Shown here piece after piece: positions 37,701 through 46,421 of a stretch of 64,000 nucleotides of DNA. The stretch is from Sphingobacteriaceae bacterium GW460-11-11-14-LB5. Its GTDB lineage: Bacteria; Bacteroidota; Bacteroidia; Sphingobacteriales; Sphingobacteriaceae. Under the pieces are notes generated by a model that saw only the letters and a program-made list of their open reading frames with translations, was not told the origin of the DNA and did no database searches. Where the stretch lies: positions 2,914,001 to 2,978,000 of the forward strand of contig CP021237.1 in the NCBI GenBank assembly GCA_002151545.1. Reading direction: 5' to 3'. The first letter of the stretch is position 1, and every line of letters begins with the position of its first letter. The position numbers and the translations under genes are program-made.

Positions 37701-38217
37701 GCTCGGTTTCAATAGTATATTTACCTTTATTTGAAGTTTGCTCAATTATTTCTTTTCCCACTACGCGTACAGTAACACCTGGTATAGGTAGGCCAAGTTC
37801 ATCTTTTACTGTGCCAGATATTTTAAAAGAAGCAATATTTTTGTTGGCAGCTGCCACTATTTTATCCTTTACGATAATCGTTTTATATTCAATAACGTAA
37901 GTTAAAGGCTGATTAAAAAAGCACTTATTTAAAACGTCTTTTATATCTGCATTTTTCGCATCTATTGTAACCAGATTGGCCTTGTCTACACTAGTGGAAA
38001 CAATTATATAATTAAAGTTCGTTTGATTTTTAATTAGTCGTAACACCTTTTCCAATGAAGCGTTTTTTTCTAAAATAGTAACTTTCTGTTGCGCTTTGCT
38101 TTCTGCATTTACTTGTAATAATATACTTAGCAACAGTAAGATGGTTAGTTTCATGGTCAAAATAATTTTGTGTATCGTACCAGGATGCCGATACGAATTA
38201 AAATCGTAAATTTTCAT
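34783..38217 (-). CDS. SusC/RagA-family TonB-dependent transducer
   Basis: I choose the ATG at 38217 (MKIYDFNSYRHPG), the usual start in this subfamily, giving about 1144 residues. In order: a long signal region; an STN domain (about 55-105); a carboxypeptidase-regulatory-like domain (about 130-205); a plug (about 215-330) with SEFWIRGVSTFAG and KDAAATAVYGAEGANGVILI; and a beta-barrel ending in FGLELTF. The STN domain fits with signal transfer to the FecR protein encoded upstream. Substrate not deducible. Confidence 0.93.
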   Translation of the reverse strand: MKIYDFNSYRHPGTIHKIILTMKLTILLLLSILLQVNAESKAQQKVTILEKNASLEKVLRLIKNQTNFNYIIVSTSVDKANLVTIDAKNADIKDVLNKCFFNQPLTYVIEYKTIIVKDKIVAAANKNIASFKISGTVKDELGLPIPGVTVRVVGKEIIEQTSNKGKYTIETELRDSLEFAYIGYKTQRVAVKGLDDINIVMKSAENKLNEVVVVAYGAQKKESVVSSISTVKGEQLKFPTRSLTNNIAGQVSGLIAIQRSGEPGYDNSEFWIRGVSTFAGGSAALVLVDGVPRSINDIEPDEIETFSVLKDAAATAVYGAEGANGVILITSKRGKTQKAVISFRTEHSIAKPTRIPEFVGSADYLSLFNEALSNDGIAPLFSEDLISKYRNNVDPDLYPNTDWMDAMLRKRTDNHRYTLNVRGGTEKARYFVSGAYFGESGIFKDDPGKKYDTNIGLKRYNLRSNIDLDVSKSTTVSVDISGQYLLTNYPGISTNQIFRQMIITPPYTFPAVYSDGTISTFRQERDSQMRNPYNQLMNSGYAKEWRSGIQSNVRLNQKLDFITSGLLFRGNVSYDYDGTFTSSRSYNPSRYNATGRDANGKLIFSKTFSGNPDLGDPAEGNNATKKVYIETSLNYNRAFGKHTIGAMALYMQKETQLYNEALAFRKQGLVGRLTYAFANRYFVEGNFGYTGSEAFAKNYRFGFFPALGLGYQLSNEAFYPEALKSIVSNLKLRASIGRTGNDNTGAARFLYRPVYNFGGTSFSQGITTAGGANTYAAGITESRFEAPYLGWEIEDKQNYGVNIGFLNNKIEIVADYFKSERTGILLQRRTIPAVAGFRAAPWENFGKVRNSGFDASLDARQEFGDFKLSTRGTFTFARNKITEYDELKTPHPWMAITGTRVGEQTLYVADGFYSDQDFIVTDNTNGTKSYALKPGLPIPSLGGRLGPGDIKYKDLNNDGKIDALDRQRGGLGNPNNPEIVYGFGFNVEYKGFYISSFFQGTANASVVFGSVIPEGWHPFSWGVDQSSYRTFALNRWTEANQGKDVLMPRLHSSNVNNANNTVASTYWLRNGGFLRLKNVEIGYNLPKRWLNKFQIQSARIYGMGYNLTVWDDIKYYDPEQTGANVNDNPYPLTSTYTFGLELTF

Positions 38218-38380
38218 AACTTTGAATTGTTTGGTTAAAAAATTAAGCACAAGACGGCCTGCACTTAATGTTCGGTTGAGTGTAACTGTAGTTTAATGTG
38301 ATAATTGAACCCAAATTATTGGCCCAAAGGTGAAGCAACACCCTTGGGCTTTTTAGCGGGCCGTATTAAGCAGGTATAAG

Positions 38381-39583
38381 CTATTGCATAACAACGATCC
38401 TCCTTCCTTGCAACTTAAATTTGAATTTATCTGTTTGTTCTAAAATTTTCAGTACCTCAATGAGCGGCGTGTTACGAGATACTGAACCCAATATTTTTAT
38501 ATGATTTAAACTTCCGTTGTAAACAAATTCTACATCGTACCACCTGGCAATTTTTTTAAGTACACCTTCGAGATTATCATTCTCAAAAATAAAATAGCCA
38601 TTTTTCCATGCGATAACATCTTCTACATCTACACTTCTTACTTTAAAGCTATTATTGCCAGATAGCAATTGTTGGCCTGGCTTTAATATTTCACTTCCTG
38701 CTACTGTTTTCACATTTATAGATCCTTCCAACAAGGTGGTTTTTGCAAAATGCTCATCCTGGTAATTATTAATATTAAAATGTGTACCCAAAACTTCTAT
38801 CTCTTCTTTTAAGTTTGATGCTGTTGGAGATATTACTTTAAAAGGTTTATTCTTATCCTTTGCCACTTCAAAATAAGCTTCACCGCTTAGTTCAACTATA
38901 CGTTGCTTGTGCTTTGCAAAACTTGGAGGAAATTTTAAGGATGATGAAGCATTGAGCCAAACTTTTGAGCCATCTTCCAGGATGATTTGGTATTGTCCAC
39001 CTCTTGGCGTTTCGAGGGTATTGATGGCCAAATCGATATTGTTGCTTGCAGCAGAACTATCTTTTACAACTTTATAAATCAACTCACCATCTTTAGTTTT
39101 TATGATACTTACTCCTACAACGCTGGCCAGTTCTCCTGATTTAGTATTGGTAAGCGATATTTTCTTACCATTAGATAGTGTTAAAATAGCGTTGTTCCCT
39201 CCCGGCTTAATAATGTTGACTATTGGCAGTATAGTTTTTTTCTGAAAATGAGTTATATAAAAAAAACCTCCAAATAGGCTAAGAGATAGCAAAATAACCG
39301 CAGCATATCTGTAAAACATTTTGATAAAAGTAAATCCGGATACTTTAGCCTCCAATTTAAATTCCTGGCTGTTACAAATTGACAGGAACCGCTTTTTTAG
39401 TCTTGCTTTTGTTTCCTCAGCGGCTTCTCCATTTGTATTTTCTTCTAATACCGAAGAAATTAATTTTAAATAGCTTTCCTCATTTTCACTTTTGCTAATT
39501 TCCTCTAAAAAACTATCCAGATCCTTTGGCGCGCAATTGTTATGAATGATATTGAAGAATCTTGTCGAGCTATTTTTATCCAT
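38381..39583 (-). CDS. FecR-family anti-sigma factor with DUF4974 domain
   Basis: The 400-residue protein has a cytosolic N-terminus (about 1-95), a transmembrane segment (about 98-115), and a FecR domain (about 185-295, with ETPRGGQYQIILEDGSKVWL and the FEVAKDKNKPF motif). The C-terminal DUF4974 domain (about 325-400) follows. It should hold the neighbouring sigma factor and release it on a signal from the SusC STN domain. Confidence 0.92.
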   Translation of the reverse strand: MDKNSSTRFFNIIHNNCAPKDLDSFLEEISKSENEESYLKLISSVLEENTNGEAAEETKARLKKRFLSICNSQEFKLEAKVSGFTFIKMFYRYAAVILLSLSLFGGFFYITHFQKKTILPIVNIIKPGGNNAILTLSNGKKISLTNTKSGELASVVGVSIIKTKDGELIYKVVKDSSAASNNIDLAINTLETPRGGQYQIILEDGSKVWLNASSSLKFPPSFAKHKQRIVELSGEAYFEVAKDKNKPFKVISPTASNLKEEIEVLGTHFNINNYQDEHFAKTTLLEGSINVKTVAGSEILKPGQQLLSGNNSFKVRSVDVEDVIAWKNGYFIFENDNLEGVLKKIARWYDVEFVYNGSLNHIKILGSVSRNTPLIEVLKILEQTDKFKFKLQGRRIVVMQ

Positions 39584-39637
39584 TGTCCCAAAAGTTGCTT
39601 TTTACTAATACGGTAATGCAACATAAATCGGGGGGGG

Positions 39638-40246
39638 TCAGTTTTCTTTTATTAGAAAAAACAATAAAACGGTCATTGTTATATCGAGGTTATTTAACAG
39701 GTATTCTTTAACAAAATGATTTGCCTTAACAAGATACTCTTTAACAGTATGTGATGATATATTCAATATTTCTGCTGCCTCTTTATAGGTGTGGCCTTCA
39801 ATTTTACACAATTTATAGACACGCCTTTGTTGTGGCGATAATTTACTCAACGCCAGATCTAAAGCTTGTTCGCTTTGTTTTAAGTACAAAGCCTCCTCTA
39901 TATGAGAATAATGCTGTGTAGCTACAGCCTTGAAATTATGATATAGTTTTTGATCGGACTGCAGTTTTCTGAAAAAATCGTAAACTAAATTTTGCCCAAC
40001 CCGATAAAGAAAAGACTTGAAACTTGTATTTGTTAGAATGTGTTCCCGTTTCTGCCAAACTTTAATAAACAGTTCTTGCAAAATCTCCTCTGCCACGTGC
40101 TCATCCTTTACCATTTTTAGTATATTGGTATATAACTGAAAACTATAAATACTGTAAAGTTCAGAAAATGCATCCTGATCTCCTTGCTTAAGCTTCTCCA
40201 GCAAATCAGTCGTTTCTGTTTTTTTTGTCTGCTGCAAAATCATCAA
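39638..40246 (-). CDS. ECF RNA polymerase sigma factor (FecI-like)
   Basis: The 202-residue protein has region 2 (AFSELYSIYSFQLYTNILKM and EEILQELFIKVWQKRE) and region 4 (LSPQQRRVYKLCKIEGHTYK then EAAEILNISSHTVKEYL). A hydrophobic tail is seen at the C-terminus. It heads the second regulated Sus-type operon. It differs clearly in sequence from the factor at 26707-27270, so the two loci should be separately controlled. Confidence 0.92.
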   Translation of the reverse strand: MMILQQTKKTETTDLLEKLKQGDQDAFSELYSIYSFQLYTNILKMVKDEHVAEEILQELFIKVWQKREHILTNTSFKSFLYRVGQNLVYDFFRKLQSDQKLYHNFKAVATQHYSHIEEALYLKQSEQALDLALSKLSPQQRRVYKLCKIEGHTYKEAAEILNISSHTVKEYLVKANHFVKEYLLNNLDITMTVLLFFLIKEN

Positions 40247-40939
40247 TTATTAACATGAAACGTTTATATATTAGGATAACTGCTTTGACTTACTCGCAGA
40301 AGTAAGAGATCAAAACACTATTTCACAAAAATTTAATAGGTTCTAGTATCAACAATTATATAGATAAATTTTAATAATCGCTCGGTTAAGAGTGAAAATA
40401 TTAAGGATTATTTCCAAACTTAAAATTTTATGTTGTTTTTTTTAAGTTTTACGGCTAAGTTTATGCGTGCTTTCGGTAAAGAGCTTCCCAGTTTTATTAT
40501 AAAGAGTTATGCCATTGGCATTGCTCGGAATGGCACAAGTAAAGGCTTTAAATATTTTACACCTGATCAGTTCAAAACACCGTCCTTAGCCATGACCATA
40601 TCTGGCTGGTTAAAACTTACGCCTATCGAAGCCCCTTTAATAAAGCTCCTTTCTACTTTACCAGCTAGTTCTGCAGCCTCTGTAATTTTGATACCAAATT
40701 TGCTGTCGGCAACAAGGTTAACGGCCCTCTATTAGATTAACCCAACGCCCTATAACGGTCTGCGTACTGTTGGTATGGTGGCCCAACATTACAGAAATGG
40801 GATACTGTTAATGCTGTACATGACACTGATTGTTGCAATGTTGCTGTCCGATGTACAAAAATGCTAATATAATCGGTTACAAGACTGCAAAAAGGCGTTT
40901 CGCTAATAGAGGTTAGAGACCTAACAATTGCCGTGATAG
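40247..40939. other. Gene-poor region upstream of the sigma operon
   Basis: Apart from the phage-protease-like relic at 40442-40719, I see no gene. The first 180 bases (40247-40430) are AT-rich and should hold the promoter of the second sigma/FecR genes; no box stands out. Confidence 0.4.
40442..40719 (-). pseudogene. Fragment resembling a phage prohead protease C-terminal part, frameshifted
   Basis: On the minus strand one frame reads GIKITEAAELAGKVERSFIK and GASIGVSFNQPDMVMAKDG before a TGA. The next frame continues with AIPSNANGITLYNKTGKLFT and ends KLSRKT. The pattern (KGASIGVS, later IPSNAN then LYNKTGK) recalls HK97/Mu-type prohead proteases of Bacteroidetes prophages. With the start missing and a frameshift, this is a relic. 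The similarity is by eye only. Confidence 0.4.
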
Positions 40940-41232
40940 TTATGCAATGTGGTGGAGATCCGGGTCTATTTTATGATTTGCAATTTTAAACTTTACACCT
41001 ACAAACAGGTAACTCTTGATTGATGTTGGCTTTATCCTGGAGCGGTTATTCCAGAACCAGATAAAAACTTCCTGTAAAATATCGTTAGCAGCACCACGAT
41101 CGCTCAAAATAGCGTTAGCATATTTAAACAACTCATTAACATAGCGACCATAAGTTCGGCAAATGCACTATGCTCGCTCGACTGTATCAAGCTGAACAGT
41201 TCAGAATCCGATTTTTCATGATATTTTAACAT
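40940..41232 (-). pseudogene. Frameshifted, truncated ECF sigma factor
   Basis: From the ATG at 41232 the frame reads MLKYHEKSDSELFSLIQSSE and HSAFAEL. The sigma region 2 then continues only after a one-base shift: YGRYVNELFKYANAILSDRG, then AANDILQEVFIWFWNNRSRI. The gene stops around residue 95, so region 4, which binds the -35 element, is absent. It is a dead paralogue of the FecI-like factors nearby. Confidence 0.7.
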
Positions 41233-41521
41233 TATGGCAATGGCTAATATAGAATTTAATGGAATAATACGGGTGTGGGTATCGTTTACAGACTAACCGG
41301 CACAGCAAATCATCCTAATTTAGAACTATTCAAAAAAAGTTAAAATTTACAGCAATCGTCGTCTATAAATACTAACCAATTATCAAAAAAATGTTGTAAT
41401 GAGATAATATTCTGCCAATATAAAATTTGGTACATTCTAATTCTTAGCCTATTCCCTATCAACATTAGACTGGCTACTGAGAATTAATCTAAATTATTAT
41501 TACTTACCCCGGACCGCTGTT

Positions 41522-41992
41522 TTATAGATTTTTTCTGATGTATGAAAATCCATAGCACCCCATGATTAAAAGGGCTATAAGTCCATAAGTATCCAGATCA
41601 CAAAAAGCTTGTGGATTGACTGGGTCAAAATTATATTCGGTGCCTGGTTTATAATAATATCCATTGGCATCAGGCGTTGTGTTACAACCGTTATTACATT
41701 CATTAACAGCAGTGAGCTGTATAAAACAACCCGCACCTGTAGCTTGTAAACATCTGATGTCACTGAAAAGATATTGGTTTCCAGTTCGACTGTACAGTGC
41801 GTCGCCTTGATAAGTGCCAATATTTGAATAAAATATATTATAGCCATCTGCAGCAAAAGATTTGCATCCGGTTTCGGTGCCCGCAATAGAAAGGTTAAAA
41901 AAAGGGTAGATTAAAAGCGCGATAACAAGGCTTCTCCGGCCTATCCTAGGTAACTGGCACTTTAGCCAAAAAATATAGTTTGAAATTTGCAT
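41522..41992 (-). CDS. Exported Cys-rich protein with C-terminal sorting-signal-like end
   Basis: The 156-residue protein has a hydrophobic N-terminal segment (about 19-37, ending LSIAG) that looks like a signal peptide. A short extracellular part follows with eight Cys and many Tyr, Asn and Gly (ETGCKSF, DIRCLQATGAGCF, NECNNGCNTTPD). The last 24 residues are tripartite: DLDTYG, a hydrophobic helix LIALLIMGCYGFSYI, then basic RKNL. That shape resembles CTERM-type sorting signals handled by exosortase-like enzymes, though no such enzyme is in the window. The function is unknown. The start and frame are clear, and no overlapping alternative looks better. Confidence 0.6.
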   Translation of the reverse strand: MQISNYIFWLKCQLPRIGRRSLVIALLIYPFFNLSIAGTETGCKSFAADGYNIFYSNIGTYQGDALYSRTGNQYLFSDIRCLQATGAGCFIQLTAVNECNNGCNTTPDANGYYYKPGTEYNFDPVNPQAFCDLDTYGLIALLIMGCYGFSYIRKNL

Positions 41993-42838
41993 AAACCAGA
42001 ATCAGGGTAGCGAAACAAATAATCAGAGGCTCGTAGAGCTGTCTGATCGGATCATAAAACTCCCTATTGATATGAGAACAAAATTGCTTCGTCTCCGAAC
42101 TCCCTAATATCAAAAAAGGAATAAAACAGTTTTTGATATTAGTGAAAGTCTAAGCATCCAATGCTTCTGATCTAGGAAGGACAAAGGCCGCATCCGCAGC
42201 CTTGTCTATATGTTCACCATCCCGAGTAAACATATGCTATTATGGAATACTAACTAACGTTCGGATTTCAAGAGTCAAATTTAAATCATAACCATCCTAT
42301 CTAAGATTTTAGGCTTACCCAAAACTTACCCAAATACATGGACAAGGGTATTTTGCTTACAGGTAATTGTTATCGATAAAAGTTTATTTAGGGACAGCTA
42401 TCATCGGAGCATCATCACGTAACATAACACAAACGATAGATCAAGGTACATTGATGCATTGCAGTGTTGAAGGCTTGAGGAATACCAGAGCAAAAGGTAA
42501 TTTTTTATGGATACAATCCATTTTATAGTTTGTCCCGTATATATTTTTCGCGCTAATGCTCGTTTTACCCCCATTATTGAACCATTTGCCCCCTGTCCGT
42601 ATACCGTGTTGAGATTTATCTTTACACCCATAATCACCAGCACTGATGAGCAATCAAAAATTTTGACAGCTGCTAAGCAACGGCGCTTCTTTACCGTCAT
42701 CCGAATTAAAATGATAACCTTGATAAAAACAATGTTCTTTTTGCTAAACCTATCCACGTATCCTGCTACAGTATGGCTCTTGCCACTACAGGGAATACCA
42801 ACAGCCAAAAAGTTTATCCTGCCTAATTTCTATTTATA
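41993..42838. other. Intergenic region with strong hairpin
   Basis: Overlapping frames on both strands at 42401-42839 do not look like real proteins. The region contains the perfect inverted repeat at 42104-42142 and a short tandem CTTACCCAAA near 42310-42335. Confidence 0.4.
42104..42142. repeat. Perfect 13-bp inverted repeat
   Basis: CTAATATCAAAAA at 42104-42116 pairs with TTTTTGATATTAG at 42130-42142 around 13 bases. It lies about 110 bases upstream of the Cys-rich exported gene (minus strand), so it could be an operator or a terminator-like end of a lost gene. Confidence 0.6.
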
Positions 42839-44134
42839 ATGGATCCGAAAAAAGTATATAAAGCAATACTATCCAAGCACCTGAAGATCTGTTCGGAGCT
42901 AATATCAGCTAAACTGGGAAAGCCTGTTATGTCTAGTTGGGTAAATGCAGATTATATTAAACTCAGTGCATTGTTACTTGAAGAGACCCGAGTCAACATT
43001 AGTAAAAATACTCTAAAAAGAATGTTTGGCAAAGTTAAAACCGAAGATTCCTACACTCCCCAAAAGGCCAGCTTAGATGCATTGGCGAGTTTTGTCGGCT
43101 ATTCAGATTGGGAGGACTTTTTTCTAGACCATAAATCAATAGCTGAAGATTTTGAATCTGTAACAGATCAACCAGTTCAGATATCAAAGGACAAAAAAAG
43201 TTGGCCACTCAAATTGAAAAAGTATTTATTGGGTATTGCTGTGGTCTTGTCCATGTATTTTGTTGGCAGTTTATTTTTTGCCAGGGGTATGGAATCCCGA
43301 TTAAAGCGTGTAAGCCTAACCTGCGTTAATCCGGATGGAGAAGAAGTTCACTCTGCGGTTTTCAAGTTAAAAATCCCGGAGCGCTTAATGGATACCGCAT
43401 CGTTTACCATCAATTTTGGCGACCAGACAATGGATATATTGAGTACCGATAAAAAACAAATCGTGCACTATTACGGAATTGCGGGAATTTATCACGCAGT
43501 GCTTAGCTATAAAGGTAAACCAATAGATACGACAACAGTATATGTAAAAACAAACCACTGGATTGCGAGGTTCACCCAGGCAACCACATCAAAGAATTCT
43601 AAAATAAAAGATATTAAAAGTGAGCAGAATCTACTGCACATTGAGGAATCAAAAATTAAAGATATAGGAATTGACACCATTCAACCGTTTTACTTGACTT
43701 TTCAGAATATAAAAAGAACAGGTATTAGCGGGGACAACTTTGAACTAAAGGCGAGGGTATTTACATCTAGAATATTTCCTGGTGTGAACTGCTCTGAAAT
43801 CCTTTTCACTGTATATGGTGATTCGGCAAGACATGATCTGTTAATACTCAAACCTGGGTGCACGGCATGGGCCTATGCCTGTTTTTCTGAAACCAGGAGC
43901 GATGGAAGCAAATATGACTTGAGCAGTCTGGGTAGAGATTTGAGATCAGGAGGGGATATACGATTATTGGTCCGGCACAAAAGCGTAAAATTTTTCTTAA
44001 ACGGTAAACAATTATTTACCACCGACTATAAAAAGACAATTGGAAATGTTTGTGGATTGAATTTTACATTCGGGGGCATTGGAGAATTAAGGGACATCTC
44101 ATTACGAGATCTGAACACTGGTGAAACTTTTTAA
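42839..44134 (+). CDS. Membrane protein with N-terminal HTH-like domain, PKD-like and lectin-like periplasmic parts
   Basis: The 431-residue protein has a cytosolic N-terminal domain (about 1-100) with ISKNTLKRMFGKVKTEDSYT and then ALASFVGYSDWEDFF, a pattern seen in Bacteroidetes regulatory-looking proteins. One transmembrane segment follows (about 127-148). The outer part begins with a PKD-like beta-sandwich (about 155-240, FTINFGDQTMDIL) and ends with a jelly-roll-like domain (about 285-431). It could pass an outside signal to a cytosolic domain. That is inference from architecture; I know no characterised member. It stands alone on the plus strand. Confidence 0.65.
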   Translation: MDPKKVYKAILSKHLKICSELISAKLGKPVMSSWVNADYIKLSALLLEETRVNISKNTLKRMFGKVKTEDSYTPQKASLDALASFVGYSDWEDFFLDHKSIAEDFESVTDQPVQISKDKKSWPLKLKKYLLGIAVVLSMYFVGSLFFARGMESRLKRVSLTCVNPDGEEVHSAVFKLKIPERLMDTASFTINFGDQTMDILSTDKKQIVHYYGIAGIYHAVLSYKGKPIDTTTVYVKTNHWIARFTQATTSKNSKIKDIKSEQNLLHIEESKIKDIGIDTIQPFYLTFQNIKRTGISGDNFELKARVFTSRIFPGVNCSEILFTVYGDSARHDLLILKPGCTAWAYACFSETRSDGSKYDLSSLGRDLRSGGDIRLLVRHKSVKFFLNGKQLFTTDYKKTIGNVCGLNFTFGGIGELRDISLRDLNTGETF

Positions 44135-44278
44135 TTATGGGTTTTTATCGACAGAAAAATATATCGAATTGCCTGGCCCTTTTAGGGGACGGCCAAACTT
44201 TAATAGCGTTCATTCTATAGCAAAGGGAAAAATGAGAAAACTTAAAAAATCAGATTAGCCCATAAAGTAAATTCCCTA

Positions 44279-44312
44279 AAAAAAAGCACCGGTCTACAAC
44301 CAGTGCCTCTTG
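44279..44312 (-). terminator. Rho-independent terminator of the Hc1 gene
   Basis: On the minus strand GGCACTGGTTGTAGACCGGTGC forms a stem with one G:T pair and is followed by eight T, 20 bases after the stop of the histone-like gene. Confidence 0.8.
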
Positions 44313-44331
44313 TCCCAAAACAGTATATTGT

Positions 44332-44511
44332 TTATTTTGCGCTGTTTTTCTTTTCGGTAACCTCAGCCCTGATTTCCTGAGCCAGGTTTTTTAAATCCTG
44401 CATCGCCTTACGTACACGAGTACCAGCAGCAGCATTTCCACCATCATAAAATTTCGTCACATCAGCTTCAACTGAAGCGATCACTTCCTTTACCTGTTTG
44501 AATTTGTCCAT
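44332..44511 (-). CDS. Histone H1-like protein Hc1
   Basis: I start at the ATG at 44511, giving about 59 residues: MDKFKQVKEVIASVEADVTK, then a helical region with GNAAAGTRVRKAMQDLKNLA and a Lys-rich end. It matches the Bacteroidetes Hc1 family of small DNA-associated proteins. The eight extra residues from 44535 (MIPIKKSK) are unlikely to be coding. Known relatives are thought to help pack the nucleoid. It has its own terminator. Confidence 0.85.
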   Translation of the reverse strand: MDKFKQVKEVIASVEADVTKFYDGGNAAAGTRVRKAMQDLKNLAQEIRAEVTEKKNSAK

Positions 44512-44619
44512 TTTTGATTTTTTTATTGGAATCAAAAGATCCCAGTTAATACTTGTTCTATTTCCCTTATGTTAAGTCGGAGTCTAAAACTGATCATTTC
44601 TTTCAGCATATAAAGAAAC

Positions 44620-44949
44620 CTACCTCAATTCTGATGCATCAAAATCATTTGCTACCCCAATGGCATTAGCTTTCCAAAGGATAAAGCCAAGCCTACCGCA
44701 GCATTCCGCTACAAAATATTCGATATCTGCAGGCACATCATTGACAATGCGAAAACGTATCTTATACTTAGGGTTATAGCTTATGTAAACCACAAGGTCA
44801 TCTTCTGAAAAACCCCTGCCTTGCAGTGCCTGGAAATGCACATCCTGTAATTCTTTTGCAGTTCGTTTCAAACGCTCATTCATTACTTTTGCCAGGGCCT
44901 TTTCGGGCTTAAAATCTGTCTCTAAGATTGCCAGTACAGTTACGGTCAT
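44620..44949 (-). CDS. Hypothetical protein, 109 residues
   Basis: A small soluble protein with alternating helices and strands (TVTVLAILETDF, ALAKVMNERLKRTAKELQDV, DDLVVYISYNPKYKIRFRIV). It has no signal, membrane segment or catalytic motif I know. The ATG at 44949 is well placed, with no competing start. It stands among other single minus-strand genes. Confidence 0.55.
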   Translation of the reverse strand: MTVTVLAILETDFKPEKALAKVMNERLKRTAKELQDVHFQALQGRGFSEDDLVVYISYNPKYKIRFRIVNDVPADIEYFVAECCGRLGFILWKANAIGVANDFDASELR

Positions 44950-45211
44950 GGCGCAAAAATATACAGATCAACCATATCCGCAAACCCATAAAGTTAAAAG
45001 ACTGAAAATGAGGGAAATTATCTTTATGGTCAGATTAAAAGAGTTTAGCTCTTTTAAGTCCAGTCAAATCATAGCAAAAATACCTATGATATATCAATTT
45101 TAGTTTCCGATAATTACAAATGACCAAACACCTACATAGCCTCATACAATTCCGCAAAATCATTCTTCCAAAAGACTAGTTATTGAAAGCGAAACAGGAG
45201 CGCTCAAAAAC

Positions 45212-45556
45212 TCAGCCCTCATTAATATGCCGGTGAAGGTACTCCTCTACATTCAACAAATCATGATCCACCTGTTCTTTGGCAGTCATAGACTGGTAAT
45301 GGTTCGAATCCTCATCGAACTGACTGAAAAGCGATAGCCTCAACAGGTCTTCATCTGTATCAGATCCGTTATTCTGGTTTTGGCCAACAACGGTAAATAT
45401 ACCTTCTACCCCATCGTGCACAAAACTGTACTTCACCTTGACCATATCCTCATCTTCAACCGGAATTTCAGCAATTTCTGTATATTCCCTTTCCAATACT
45501 GTTTCCAAACCTTGTTTAATCAGCACAATTGCCTTTTGTTTTTTTTCTTCGTTCAT
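45212..45556 (-). CDS. Hypothetical acidic protein, 114 residues
   Basis: The protein is acidic and soluble. An N-terminal helix (EEKKQKAIVLIKQGLETVLE) is followed by a strand-rich core (VKVKYSFVHDGVEGIFTVVG) and an acidic helical tail (DHDLLNVEEYLHRHINEG). No family is recognised. The start at 45556 is the only good ATG. It lies 140 bases downstream of the DUF421 pseudogene end and may have its own promoter. Confidence 0.55.
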   Translation of the reverse strand: MNEEKKQKAIVLIKQGLETVLEREYTEIAEIPVEDEDMVKVKYSFVHDGVEGIFTVVGQNQNNGSDTDEDLLRLSLFSQFDEDSNHYQSMTAKEQVDHDLLNVEEYLHRHINEG

Positions 45557-45693
45557 AAGTCTATATCTTTCTACGATAACCTAACAGCTATAGCTCAGGT
45601 AAGTTTTAAATAGATGGTAAATCCGCATTACTTTAACACTGTGTTTTTTTGCTACTTTGCAAGCCACATGAGCCCATGGCATTTCGCAATCCC

Positions 45694-46421
45694 CTATACC
45701 AAATCTACTTCAGGCCGAACAGAACTGCTCCAATCATTTTCATTGCATTTCTCACAGGGTGTAAACCTTGCGCCCTGCTTCATTAATAGCGTAAAGCCAC
45801 AATACCGGCAACTATAATAGCCTGTTTTCTCTATCCTATCACCGCAGGTTACCGGGTGCCCATCGGGCCGGTAATCCATCGGCTGAATCCCAAGCCCTGG
45901 GACAATCTCAGTTTTTGGAAAACACCATACAGAAACCAGTCCTGAAGTCTCAAAAAAAGCCCGTTTTACCTGCCCAAGCTGCTCGACATCCTTACTTCTC
46001 AAAAACCGGAAAAGATCTTCATGGCTCAGGTTGTTCCGGTCAAGCGAACTGGTCACAATCAGTCCGTCCTCTACCAGGCAATCCGCACGGCCTTCCATAA
46101 ATATTTCAAGACGCTTGTTCCTATTGATTGTCCACTCCGCCACAGTTTGCAGGACTGCTACGGTAGTAATCACCAGAATACCATGAAGGATAGGCACGTC
46201 CTTACCCATCATTGGATCTCCTACCGCAGAACCAAAACAGATGATGATGGCCAGCTCAAGGGTTGATAACTGCCCATGCTCCGCTTACCAAGAAAACGCA
46301 GCAGCAATATCGTATAGGCATACATTACCGCTGTACGGAAAATGATCTCCAGAAGGAAACCATAAGGTAGATCACCAAAAAAGATCCTGTGAAAATCGAA
46401 AGTTTTAAAGTCCTGCATCAA
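45694..46421 (-). pseudogene. DUF421/YetF-family membrane protein gene, broken by a one-base deletion
   Basis: The first frame (from 46421) codes membrane segments and ends in LLRFLGKRSMG, the conserved DUF421 motif, then runs into nonsense. After shifting one base the sequence resumes as QLSTLELAIIICFGSAVGDP and continues through the YetF domain (MEGRADCLVEDGLI). It ends in a zinc-ribbon-like tail with CRYCGF and CEKCNE. One base is missing at 46265-46275. If this is a true mutation the gene is inactive; a sequencing error would restore a protein of about 240 residues. Confidence 0.75.

Noticed and set aside
42401..42839. Overlapping open frames of 110 and 135 codons on opposite strands
   Set aside because: Neither has a family pattern or a normal composition, and they overlap almost fully. 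The reverse frame contains a GIPCSGKSHT stretch that looks like a P-loop, but nothing else of an ATPase.
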